Shown here piece after piece: positions 38,776 to 47,623 of a stretch of 56,567 nucleotides of DNA (positions within the stretch are counted from its first letter, which is position 1; each line of letters begins with the position of its first letter). A model generated the notes under the pieces. That model saw only the letters and a list, made by a program, of their open reading frames with translations, searched no databases and had not been told where the DNA came from. The translations under genes and the position numbers were made by a program. This DNA is from an uncultured Oscillibacter sp. (GTDB lineage Bacteria; Bacillota; Clostridia; Oscillospirales; Oscillospiraceae), in contig CAMBKF010000011.1 of the NCBI GenBank assembly GCA_945868085.1, positions 1-56,567 on the forward strand. The letters run 5' to 3'.

Positions 38776-38803
38776 TTGAAAAACGAGATAGTTGTGGTAT
38801 TAT
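38776..38803 (+). promoter_or_regulatory. Promoter of groESL
   Basis: TTGAAA (38776-38781), 16 bp and TATTAT (38798-38803) lie 8 bp before the CIRCE. An alternative -10 TATTAT starts 3 bp later. Confidence 0.7.
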
Positions 38804-38811
38804 TATCAGCG

Positions 38812-38838
38812 TTAGCACTCCTGTGTTTTGAGTGCTAA
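38812..38838 (+). promoter_or_regulatory. CIRCE operator of groESL
   Basis: A second perfect CIRCE, TTAGCACTC, nine bases, GAGTGCTAA, lies 44 bp upstream of groES. Together with the site at 22503 it puts both chaperone operons under HrcA. Confidence 0.97.
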
Positions 38839-38861
38839 CGCTGAATTCGTTTTAGATTTAA

Positions 38862-39167
<306 letters not shown>

Positions 39168-39178
39168 AACTTCGGCGC

Positions 39179-39286
39179 TGTCATTGCGAGGCCAGTCCGC
39201 AGACTGGTCGTGGCAATCCGTTCTCTCCGGCCTTATGCAAAGGGTATTACGGATTCCCACGGTCGCTTCGCTCCCTCGGAATGACA
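39179..39286. repeat. MITE-like inverted repeat between groES and groEL
   Basis: TGTCATTGCGAGG at 39179 and CCTCGGAATGACA ending at 39286 form near-perfect terminal inverted repeats, with AATCCGT (ending 39221) and ACGGATT (39249) as a second nested pair. The left half is nearly the same as the unit at 32403-32445. No coding potential is visible, so it looks like a small non-autonomous repeat. Confidence 0.8.
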
Positions 39287-39317
39287 TTCCTTTATAAAAT
39301 CATTATCTGCAATATAG

Positions 39318-40964
<1,647 letters not shown>

Positions 40965-40978
40965 TCTCCCTTTGTATT

Positions 40979-41020
40979 TCAAAAAAGAGTGCGCTGCAAA
41001 CGCAGCGCACTCTTTTTTAC
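40979..41020. terminator. Bidirectional terminator after groEL
   Basis: A perfect stem AAAAAAGAGTGCGCTGC with its complement, AAAC loop, and six T residues on the right. It also covers the stop region of the converging symporter gene. Confidence 0.9.
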
Positions 41021-42258
41021 CCTTTGGGCAGAGCCTTTTCCAGCCAGTTTTTCCCGTCCACGAACCGGGAGACGATGAACGATGCCACATAATCCCCGGA
41101 AGAGTTGATCATGGTGGCCGGAGGATCCACCAGGTTGCCGATAGCCACCAGAATGGGGAAGGCCAGCTCCATCTGCGTGGGGAAGAAAATGGAGCAGATG
41201 ATGTATTCGCCTATGTAGCCGCCGCCGGGCACGCCGCTCATCCCCACGGAGGACAGCACCGCCACCAGCACCACCGGCACCAGCTTGCCCCAGCTCATTT
41301 CCTGGCCGAACACGCCCCACACAAAGGCCACCTTCAGCACACAGCTGAAGCATGAGCCGTCCATGTGCATGGTGGCCCCCAGGGGGATCACCATTTCTGA
41401 TACATCCCGGCTGATACCGGTCTGCTCCGCCACCTCCATATTGGTGGGGATGGTGGCCACCGACGAGCAGGTGCCCAGGGACACCACGGCGGGCTTGGTG
41501 ATGTGCCGCAGCATGACGCCCGGCCCCCGCCGTCCGCCGCCAAACCGGGCAAACAGGGGGAACGCCGTGAATATATACACCAGACACAGGGGATAATACA
41601 CCGCCAGCGCCCGGCCATAGGCTCCGGCGATTTGCGGGCCGTAGTCGGCCACCAGGTTCGCAAAGATGGCAAAAAAGGCCACCGGCGCGTAGTAGGTCAC
41701 GATCTTTACAAACTGCAGCATGGTCTCCGTCATGCTCCGCAGCCACTTGGCTACCGCCGTCTCCGGCCCGCCGGCCATGTTGGCGGCAAAGCCAAACAGC
41801 ACCGAGAACACGATCAGCGGCAGCATGGCCTTGCGGCTCAGGAGCCCGGCAAAATCTCCCACGGTGAAGAAATTCACCAGCAGGTCAGACAGGGAGGCGT
41901 ACTCCCCCATCTCCCCCGCCGGGATCTCCTGCCACGGCGTGAGCACCGGCGGAACCGCCTTCATCAGCGCAAACATGATCACCGCCGCAATGGCCCCCGT
42001 TATCACGAATACCGTCACGGTGACACCCATGATCCGCCCCGCCCGGCGCATATTCCCCATGCTCGCCACCGACCCGGCAATGGAGGCAAACACCAACGGC
42101 ACCACCACGCAGAACATCATGTTGATGAACACCGTACCCAGGGGTTTGATGGCCGCCGCAGCCCCGGGCGCCAGCCAGCCGAGGACGCAGCCCAGCAGCA
42201 TGCTCAGCAGCATTATGCCCAAAAATCCGTAGTTTTTCAGCACAGACTTCTTTTCCAT
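41017..42258 (-). CDS. Dicarboxylate/amino acid:cation symporter
   Basis: The protein belongs to the GltP/DctA (SLC1-like) family of Na+- or H+-coupled glutamate/dicarboxylate carriers. About eight helices plus two re-entrant loops are visible. The hairpin-1 serine-rich motif appears as SLGTCSSVATIPTNMEV and the TM7 motif as GATMHMDGSCFSC. The last loop holds DPPATMINSSGDYVASFIVSRF. It has 413 residues from the ATG at 42258, chosen because AAAGGAG lies 8 bases upstream. Substrate preference is not decidable from these motifs. Confidence 0.88.
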   Translation of the reverse strand: MEKKSVLKNYGFLGIMLLSMLLGCVLGWLAPGAAAAIKPLGTVFINMMFCVVVPLVFASIAGSVASMGNMRRAGRIMGVTVTVFVITGAIAAVIMFALMKAVPPVLTPWQEIPAGEMGEYASLSDLLVNFFTVGDFAGLLSRKAMLPLIVFSVLFGFAANMAGGPETAVAKWLRSMTETMLQFVKIVTYYAPVAFFAIFANLVADYGPQIAGAYGRALAVYYPLCLVYIFTAFPLFARFGGGRRGPGVMLRHITKPAVVSLGTCSSVATIPTNMEVAEQTGISRDVSEMVIPLGATMHMDGSCFSCVLKVAFVWGVFGQEMSWGKLVPVVLVAVLSSVGMSGVPGGGYIGEYIICSIFFPTQMELAFPILVAIGNLVDPPATMINSSGDYVASFIVSRFVDGKNWLEKALPKG

Positions 42259-42371
42259 AGGCTCTCTCCTTTCCATACCCCAATCTATGTCCCGGCAGTG
42301 CAGGATGTGCCTGTCCCGCTGAGCCATAGCGGAAATTGAACGAAAAATCCCCGGTTTTTTGAAAAAAATAA

Positions 42372-42400
42372 TTGACAAGTCCCGCCGAATATGGTAACAT
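42372..42400 (+). promoter_or_regulatory. Promoter of the tRNA array
   Basis: A perfect -35 TTGACA (42372-42377), 17-bp spacer and -10 TAACAT (42395-42400) lie 28 bp before the first tRNA. Confidence 0.85.
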
Positions 42401-42428
42401 AACTCTTGCCTGTCAGGGATCGACTTAT

Positions 42429-42505
42429 GGCGGCGTAGCTCAGTTGGCTAGAGCATGCGGTTCATACCCGCAGTGTCACCGGTTCGAATCCAGTCGCCGC
42501 TACCA
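42429..42505 (+). tRNA. tRNA with CAT anticodon (elongator Met, or Ile2)
   Basis: The 77 bases form a full cloverleaf with encoded CCA. The anticodon loop is TTCATAC. The anticodon stem (TGCGG with CCGCA) lacks the three consecutive G-C pairs of initiator tRNA, so it is an elongator tRNA-Met or a lysidine-modified tRNA-Ile. The first acceptor pair is G-U. Confidence 0.93.
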
Positions 42506-42553
42506 TCGCGGGAGAGATGACATCATCTCTCCCGCACCCTTCGACAGGGTTAT

Positions 42554-42628
42554 GGCCCGTTGGTCAAGTGGTTAAGACACGGCCCTTTCACGGCTGTAAC
42601 ATGGGTTCGAGTCCCGTACGGGTCACCA
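42554..42628 (+). tRNA. tRNA-Glu (TTC)
   Basis: The 75 bases fold as a cloverleaf with acceptor GGCCCGT paired with ACGGGTC and encoded CCA. The loop CTTTCAC gives anticodon TTC for glutamate GAA/GAG codons. Confidence 0.95.
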
Positions 42629-42658
42629 CGCGGCAATCCGTAACGGGTTGCCGAATAT

Positions 42659-42735
42659 GGAGGCTTAGCTCAGCTGGTTAGAGCGCCTGCTTCACACGCA
42701 GGAGGTCACTGGTTCGAGTCCAGCAGTCTCCACCA
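42659..42735 (+). tRNA. tRNA-Val (CAC), integration target of the element
   Basis: The 77 bases form a cloverleaf (acceptor GGAGGCT with AGTCTCC, encoded CCA). The loop TTCACAC gives anticodon CAC for valine GUG. Its 3' half from 42690 is duplicated at 56485, which marks it as the attachment site. The gene remains complete after integration. Confidence 0.95.
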
Positions 42736-42753
42736 AAAAGTTCCTGATTTCGT
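42690..42753 (+). repeat. Left attachment repeat (attL core)
   Basis: The repeat begins in the anticodon stem-loop of tRNA-Val (CTTCACACGCAGGAGG) and runs through the terminator stem. It is identical to 56485-56548 for 64 bp. The match continues to 42772 (56567) with one mismatch. Confidence 0.93.
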
Positions 42754-42772
42754 CAGAAATCAGGAACTTTTT
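42735..42772 (+). terminator. Terminator of the tRNA array
   Basis: A long stem (AAAAAGTTCCTGATTTC with its complement) with T residues follows directly after the tRNA-Val CCA. It is inside the duplicated att repeat. Confidence 0.9.
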
Positions 42773-42818
42773 CTGTTTATGTCTTCAAATAGTGACGCGG
42801 CATTTTGGCGTTTTTCGC

Positions 42819-42840
42819 TTGACCCAAACGCTGACCCAAA
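42819..42840 (+). promoter_or_regulatory. Arm-type integrase-binding repeats, left end
   Basis: TGACCCAAA occurs twice with a 12-bp period (preceded by T). The same pair in the same orientation lies at 56350-56371 near the right end. Spacing and position fit arm-type sites of a tyrosine integrase; this is inference. Confidence 0.6.
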
Positions 42841-42911
42841 AGCCGAAAGGTCAGGAAAGCACCGGAGAGGGGCGGATGGCATCATCCGTCCCTTTCCGGC
42901 TTTTTTGCGGG

Positions 42912-44069
42912 CTACATGGTCTGGCTGATGACGCTGCCGATGGTGTCGGCGGCGGAGCGCTTCATTCCCTCCGTGGCGTGGGTGTAGGTGCTGAGAGTGA
43001 AGCCCGCGTCGTAGTGGCCCAGCGCACCGGACAGCGTCTTGACGTCCACGCCGTACTTGAGGGACAGCGTGGCGAAGGTGTGTCTGAGGTCGTGAAATCT
43101 GATGTGCTCCGCGCCGATGGCCTTCAGGATCTTCTCATGGGTGTGGCGGAAGGAGTCCGGGTCGAACATGGTGCCGGTCTTGGGCGATACGAACAGGTAG
43201 GGACTGTGTGGATGCTTTGCGTGTTCCTCCACCAGCAGCTCCACCGCCCTCTGCGGGATAGCCAGCTTGCGGATGGAGTTGGGCGTCTTGGGCTGGCTGA
43301 CCACCAGTTCACCGTTGATGCGGTTTACCTGCTTGCTGACAGAGATGGTCATGTTCTTCACATCCAAGTCCGTCCACAGCAGGGCGAGGAGTTCGCCTCG
43401 CCGCAGACCGGTGGTCAGCTCCAGATAGAAGGCCGCCAGCAGCCCGCGCCGTTCTGCTTCGGCCAGATACGGGCCGATCTTGTCCTCCGGCAGTATCTTC
43501 ATCTCGCGCTTTTCCAGCTTCGGCAGGCGGCAGCCCTTGGCAGGATTGGTGAGGAGCAGCCGCTCCGCCACCGCCTGCTCCAGACAATTGTTCAGCAGCG
43601 TGTGTATGCCCCGCACCACGCGGGTGCTGAGTCCTTTGTCCTTCAACTTGATGTGGGTATACCGCTGGATGCGGCCGGACTTTTGCAGGTCGTTGTAGAA
43701 CTTTTGGATCTGGATGGTGGTCAGCTTTTCCAGCGGCGTGTTGCCCAGCTCGGGGATGATGTGGTTGTCGATGTAGTTGAGATAGTAGTCCTTGGTTTTC
43801 TCCCGCAGGCGCGGCTCGGCGTAGATCTCGTACCACAGCTTGATCCAAGCGCCCAGCGTGTAAGACTTGGCGCGGCTCATGTCCAGCTTTTCAGCCTCCG
43901 CAATGGCCTGCTTGAGCTTTTCCTTGGCTTCGGATTGGGTTTTGGCGAGGACGCTCTTGTGGATGGGCTTGCCGGTGGCGGGATCGCAGCCTGCGGTGTA
44001 GCGGCCCTCCCAGCGGCCGTCCTTCCGCTTGCGCAGACTCCCCTCTCCGTTTGCACGTTTCTTCGGCAT
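42912..44069 (-). CDS. int: Site-specific tyrosine integrase
   Basis: This enzyme catalyses integration and excision of the element at tRNA-Val. The N-terminal AP2-like arm-binding domain (GSLRKRKDGRWEGRYTAG) is followed by a SAM-like core-binding domain (YTLGAWIKLWYEIYAEPRL). The catalytic residues are Arg223 in TGLRRGE, Lys261 region, His326-x-x-Arg329 in HDLRHT, His352 in LGHYD and the nucleophile Tyr362 in STYTH. The start at 44069 has AAAAGGAG 8 bases upstream. It sits beside the tRNA end and reads towards it, as in many Firmicutes tRNA-targeting elements. Confidence 0.95.
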   Translation of the reverse strand: MPKKRANGEGSLRKRKDGRWEGRYTAGCDPATGKPIHKSVLAKTQSEAKEKLKQAIAEAEKLDMSRAKSYTLGAWIKLWYEIYAEPRLREKTKDYYLNYIDNHIIPELGNTPLEKLTTIQIQKFYNDLQKSGRIQRYTHIKLKDKGLSTRVVRGIHTLLNNCLEQAVAERLLLTNPAKGCRLPKLEKREMKILPEDKIGPYLAEAERRGLLAAFYLELTTGLRRGELLALLWTDLDVKNMTISVSKQVNRINGELVVSQPKTPNSIRKLAIPQRAVELLVEEHAKHPHSPYLFVSPKTGTMFDPDSFRHTHEKILKAIGAEHIRFHDLRHTFATLSLKYGVDVKTLSGALGHYDAGFTLSTYTHATEGMKRSAADTIGSVISQTM

Positions 44070-44177
44070 GGTATCAACTCCTTTTCTTGGTAGCCAACAT
44101 ACATACCACAAGCCGACCTTAATAGCTATCGGAGATGGGCAGAGTTAAGAGAAAGTTATCAATTGTACATCCGGGGG

Positions 44178-44218
44178 TATTCTTTGGTTACAGCGTGGTC
44201 ATTTTTGCGCTGTGTTGG
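44178..44218 (+). repeat. xis 3'-end sequence, original copy of a repeated segment
   Basis: This segment spans the last codons and downstream flank of the excisionase gene. Related copies lie at 55505-55549 and 56301-56345. On the minus strand the copies still read ...TAQK-stop. Confidence 0.75.
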
Positions 44219-44405
44219 CGTCGATCCACTCCCGCAGCTTGTCCTTCGGCACCACGATGCGGCTGCCGATCTTCAGCGCAGGGAAGCCCTCGCTGTGAAC
44301 CAATTCATACGCTCCGGCGCGGGAGATGCCCAGCACCGCCGCCACCTGCACGACGTTCAGCATCAGGGGCAGCTCGTCGTAATTCTTATAGGTACATTCG
44401 TTCAT
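44199..44405 (-). CDS. xis: Excisionase/HTH_17-type DNA-binding protein
   Basis: This 68-residue protein is a MerR-like winged helix of the excisionase type: LNVVQVAAVLGISRAGAYELV, then FPALKIGSRIVVPKDKLREWI. It directs the integrase towards excision and often represses int as well. It lies 129 bp upstream of int on the same strand. Fragments of its 3' end are repeated at the right end of the element. Confidence 0.9.
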   Translation of the reverse strand: MNECTYKNYDELPLMLNVVQVAAVLGISRAGAYELVHSEGFPALKIGSRIVVPKDKLREWIDANTAQK

Positions 44406-44415
44406 TCGCTCCTCC

Positions 44416-45396
44416 TTACATCATGGTCATGTCGAAACCGTGATACTGCTCATATTCTTCCTCGTAATTTTCCTGTTCCTGACGGCGGGACTGATACCAC
44501 TCCACCAGCTCCTGCAGCAATAGGCTGCTGTAATACAGCTCACGGGCAAGGTCGCTGACCTCGCTGTCCTCGTCCTCGCAGAGGGCGCAGATGGCAGCCA
44601 CTGTACCCGCCATGCCGCAGACGGCATCCTCCAGTGTGGGTGTCGGCTCACGGTGGTCATAGGCAATTTCCCGGCAGGCTTGCAGATAATCCGCACCGCC
44701 CAGTTGGAAGTACAGCTCCATATTTTCGCGGGTCAGCGTCTGGTCGAACAGCTTGCTGTCCCGACAGCGGATGTTCTCCGGCGTGGTGTAGGTGATGTAT
44801 TTCTGATGCGGCTCCCATTTCACATCGTAGCCATAGGCATTCATATACGCAATGAACTCCTGCTGCGTGCGGCTCTGCTCCATAGCCTCTTTGATATGAT
44901 CCGTCAGCCGCCTCTTCCATGTTGGGATGCGGAACGGGTCGGCCTTGGACTCCGTGACGGACAAACCGTACTCCCGACATAGTTGGTTGCAGTAGTCTTT
45001 GACCTGCTGCATCTCCTGCGCGGACTGATGGAATTTCATGCCTGTCTCGAAATTGACGGAGTTCATGATAATGTGGTTATGGATGTGGGCGGTGTTCATG
45101 TGGGTGACCACGATGCACTGGTAGCCCTTAAAATGCTCCGCCAACTTCATGCCCAGCTCGTGCGCCGTTGCAAAGTCCAGCGGATCATCCGGTGCGAACG
45201 CCTGCACGATATGGTAGTAGCCGCGTCCCTCCGTTTTGCGGAACTGCTTTTTCACCGCCTCGAATTCCGACACCGCCGTCCGCGCTACACAGTTGACGCC
45301 GCTGATAAGCTGCTCCACCGTCTTTTCCCGGTTGGTGACGTAGTCGACGATGCCTCTCAACCCACGCGAGACAGCAATGAATTTAACGTTTGCCAT
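44416..45396 (-). CDS. Relaxase/mobilization nuclease (MobA/VirD2-like)
   Basis: This is the nickase that starts conjugative mobilization at oriT. The metal-binding histidines are clustered at THMNTAHIHNHII (His99, His104, His106, His108). The catalytic Tyr is probably one of the YTNREKT or GRGYYHIV residues in the N-terminal 65 residues. The C-terminal part is not a helicase or primase, so the protein (326 aa) is a short relaxase. It overlaps mobC by 40 bp and should be translated with it. Confidence 0.92.
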   Translation of the reverse strand: MANVKFIAVSRGLRGIVDYVTNREKTVEQLISGVNCVARTAVSEFEAVKKQFRKTEGRGYYHIVQAFAPDDPLDFATAHELGMKLAEHFKGYQCIVVTHMNTAHIHNHIIMNSVNFETGMKFHQSAQEMQQVKDYCNQLCREYGLSVTESKADPFRIPTWKRRLTDHIKEAMEQSRTQQEFIAYMNAYGYDVKWEPHQKYITYTTPENIRCRDSKLFDQTLTRENMELYFQLGGADYLQACREIAYDHREPTPTLEDAVCGMAGTVAAICALCEDEDSEVSDLARELYYSSLLLQELVEWYQSRRQEQENYEEEYEQYHGFDMTMM

Positions 45397-45665
45397 GTGT
45401 TTTCATACACCTCCATGAACGGCTCCATGTTGACCAGCTCGACATGACCCTGCCGCGCCATGACGACCAGCTGATTCAGGTTGTTGCCCTGCCGACGCAG
45501 CTCGCGGATGAGGTCATCCACGCCGTCGATGACCGTCACATCCTTGTCCATAGCCGCGTCCCGCACATACTGACTGAGAGACTTGTGCGCCTTTTCCGCC
45601 TGAAGCGAGATGTATTTCTTCTGCCATCCCGCCACGCGGATGCGGATAAATTCTTCTTTCTTCAT
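45357..45665 (-). CDS. mobC: Mobilization accessory protein MobC
   Basis: This 102-residue ribbon-helix-helix-like protein has the N-terminal EEFIRIRVAGWQKKYISL and the family's C-terminal LIRELRRQGNNLNQLVVMAR. MobC binds oriT and helps the relaxase. Its stop lies inside the relaxase gene. Confidence 0.92.
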   Translation of the reverse strand: MKKEEFIRIRVAGWQKKYISLQAEKAHKSLSQYVRDAAMDKDVTVIDGVDDLIRELRRQGNNLNQLVVMARQGHVELVNMEPFMEVYENTWQTLNSLLSRVG

Positions 45666-45975
45666 CGTACTCTCCTCTCTTGAATTTCAAAATCACCCAA
45701 ACGAAAGCCCAGCGCAGCGGGTTTCGTTTGGAGACGAAACGCAAGGAAGCAGCTGGAGTTTTCGCCGAAGGCGGAAACGGAAGTGGCGGACTTTGCGTTG
45801 AGGAAGGGGTGTGGGCTTAGCCCGCATGCAGCGTTTGGGGAGCGGTTTCGGCCAGAGGCCGAAAACCGTACCACAAACGCGAAACTTGCCATCGCGCCGA
45901 AGGCGCGATGCTCCGCTTTCCCCGACTCCCAGCGTCCTGTGACACTTGCTCCGCCCTGCGAGGCCACACAGCGGC
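45666..45975. other. Hairpin-rich non-coding spacer, probable oriT region
   Basis: This 310-bp spacer next to mobC carries a series of strong inverted repeats. At 45697-45731 a 10-bp stem (CCAAACGAAA with TTTCGTTTGG) is extended by CCC/GGG. At 45844-45867 is GGTTTCGGCC with GGCCGAAAACC. At 45890-45910 is a perfect CATCGCGCC with GGCGCGATG around GAA. Smaller palindromes lie near 45759-45777 and 45811-45823. It has no gene I can support. Location and structure fit an origin of transfer; the nick site is not identified. Confidence 0.6.
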
Positions 45976-46404
45976 TCACAGAGGCGAACACGGCGGTTCT
46001 GCGGCTTGCGCTGACAGTTTCCACTGTACCCGATGTCGCTCGGCGGCGGCTTCGGCGAGGTACAGCTGATGCTGGGTGTACCACTCCACCGCTTCGCGGA
46101 TGGGGCGAATGTGATAACGCAGGTTGCCGTTTTTCTTCAGGCCGTTCCGCATGATGACCGACGTCGGCTCTACGGTGATGAGCCCCTTTTCTACCAGCCC
46201 CGTCACGTAGCGTTTGACGGAGCTCTTGCTTTTGCCGATGGCTTTACCGATGGTTTCGTAGCTGGGCCAGCACTCGTAGGTGCGTGGGTCTTCCAGCCGC
46301 ATTAACACAGCGTAGGTGGCCAGCTCGCCGGTGCTTAAATGCAGAGAGAATATCTCGTTGGGCAGTGGTGTGAAGTTTTTCGTTTTGTTGTTTTGCAAGT
46401 TCAA
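45976..46404 (-). CDS. Helix-turn-helix protein (replication/mobilization module)
   Basis: A 142-residue protein with a winged helix in its first 90 residues: YAVLMRLEDPRTYECWPSYETIG, then KSKSSVKRYVTGLVEKGLI. This matches the DnaD/RepA-like helix-turn-helix proteins found in Firmicutes mobile elements. The C-terminal 40 residues are of unclear character. The start is a TTG at 46404 with GGAGG 6 bases upstream. A role as replication initiator of the excised element is possible but unproven. Confidence 0.72.
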   Translation of the reverse strand: MNLQNNKTKNFTPLPNEIFSLHLSTGELATYAVLMRLEDPRTYECWPSYETIGKAIGKSKSSVKRYVTGLVEKGLITVEPTSVIMRNGLKKNGNLRYHIRPIREAVEWYTQHQLYLAEAAAERHRVQWKLSAQAAEPPCSPL

Positions 46405-46561
46405 TACATACCTCCGATTCCTGTTGACATAGCTGCGCGAATAGTGTAGACTAATTGCAATATCGATTAGACATTTAACTCAAGTCTATCATAACAGAGG
46501 CGGCATGATCTGTCAACGCTGTCGAGCATTATTTACAATTAGTCCATAATTGGAGGGCGTT

Positions 46562-47515
46562 ATGTGGTACTGTAAAATGTATTTTCCCGGAAGGCATGAG
46601 GTCATCGAGAGCGATGCTTTCGGCACGCAGGGAGCACCGTCGCAGCGAAAGGCATTTCCTTTTTTGGAGTCGCTGCTGTCCTTCACAGAACTGGACATCG
46701 GGAAGGTTGCCGTCGCGCTGCGGTGCATCTCCGACGACTTGGAGAGCCTCGACCGTGGGCGTGTGACCAACGCCATGGTCAGGCTGGGAGCGCTGGCGGA
46801 GATGCACAGTTTCTTTCGCGTGCTGTATGCCAAGTGGTTCTACTTCCGTTCCGTAGGCTTCGGGAACACTGAGGCTGTGGTATCGGATGCATTGGATGAG
46901 TTGCGGACGCTGCCGGAGAATCTGCCGCTGTACCAAAAGCAGATCCAGCGGTTCTTTGAGTTGGTACTGGATATAGACAAAGCCGGGCGTGAACCCAGTC
47001 GGCAGGTCATGCGGTATTATCACTTTGACCAGCCTAACCAGCCCAGCGACCCGGAGTTGTTTCCGTTCCGCCTGCTGACCACGCGCTTTGAGCCGGTGGA
47101 TGGTGACGCTTGTGCGCCGGTGCTGTACGCGAATACCGTGGCGGATATGATCAGCTTTTCTTTGCAGACTTGCGTGGAGCGCAGCATCACCGTGCGTCGC
47201 TGCAAAAACTGCGGGAGGTACTTCGCCCAGACAGGCCGCGTCAGCGCGGAGTACTGCGACCGCACACCACTCGACGGTCAGTCCAGCTGCCGTGCGATGG
47301 GGGCATTCCAGCAGTGGACGCTGAAGCAGGCGGACGACCCTGTATTCAAGGTCTACCGCCGGGAGTACAAACGCCGCTTTGCATGGATCAAGGCCGGTCG
47401 TATCAGCGATAGTGAGTTCTATGCTTGGAGCGAGCAGGCCAGAGAACAGAAAAAGAAATGCGACGAGGGTATCATCACCGCGGAGGATTTCCAGCGGTGG
47501 CTGAAGGAGTCGTAA
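46562..47515 (+). CDS. DUF6076 family protein with zinc-ribbon motif
   Basis: This 317-residue protein matches DUF6076, common on Firmicutes integrative elements, whose function is unknown. The C-terminal third has CKNCGRYF, followed by EYCDRT and SSCRAMG, a four-Cys zinc-binding arrangement near residues 216-245. The last 70 residues are charged and helical (YRREYKRRFAWIKAG). The ATG at 46562 is chosen with GGAGG 5 bases upstream; an in-frame TTG at 46550 has no site. It is divergent from the HTH gene and ends at a terminator. Confidence 0.8.
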   Translation: MWYCKMYFPGRHEVIESDAFGTQGAPSQRKAFPFLESLLSFTELDIGKVAVALRCISDDLESLDRGRVTNAMVRLGALAEMHSFFRVLYAKWFYFRSVGFGNTEAVVSDALDELRTLPENLPLYQKQIQRFFELVLDIDKAGREPSRQVMRYYHFDQPNQPSDPELFPFRLLTTRFEPVDGDACAPVLYANTVADMISFSLQTCVERSITVRRCKNCGRYFAQTGRVSAEYCDRTPLDGQSSCRAMGAFQQWTLKQADDPVFKVYRREYKRRFAWIKAGRISDSEFYAWSEQAREQKKKCDEGIITAEDFQRWLKES

Positions 47516-47519
47516 ATAC

Positions 47520-47556
47520 AAGGAGGGTGCGGTTCAGCAGAACCGCACCCTCCCCA
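47520..47556 (+). terminator. Terminator after the DUF6076 gene
   Basis: A perfect 14-bp stem (GGAGGGTGCGGTTC with GAACCGCACCCTCC) with a 4-base loop (AGCA), 3 bp past the stop codon. No long T run follows. Confidence 0.75.
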
Positions 47557-47623
47557 TGTTTCGTCAGCAAAGAAATTTTGGCCCTATTGTGCGCTAATGC
47601 GCGACGAGACATCCCGTAAAATT

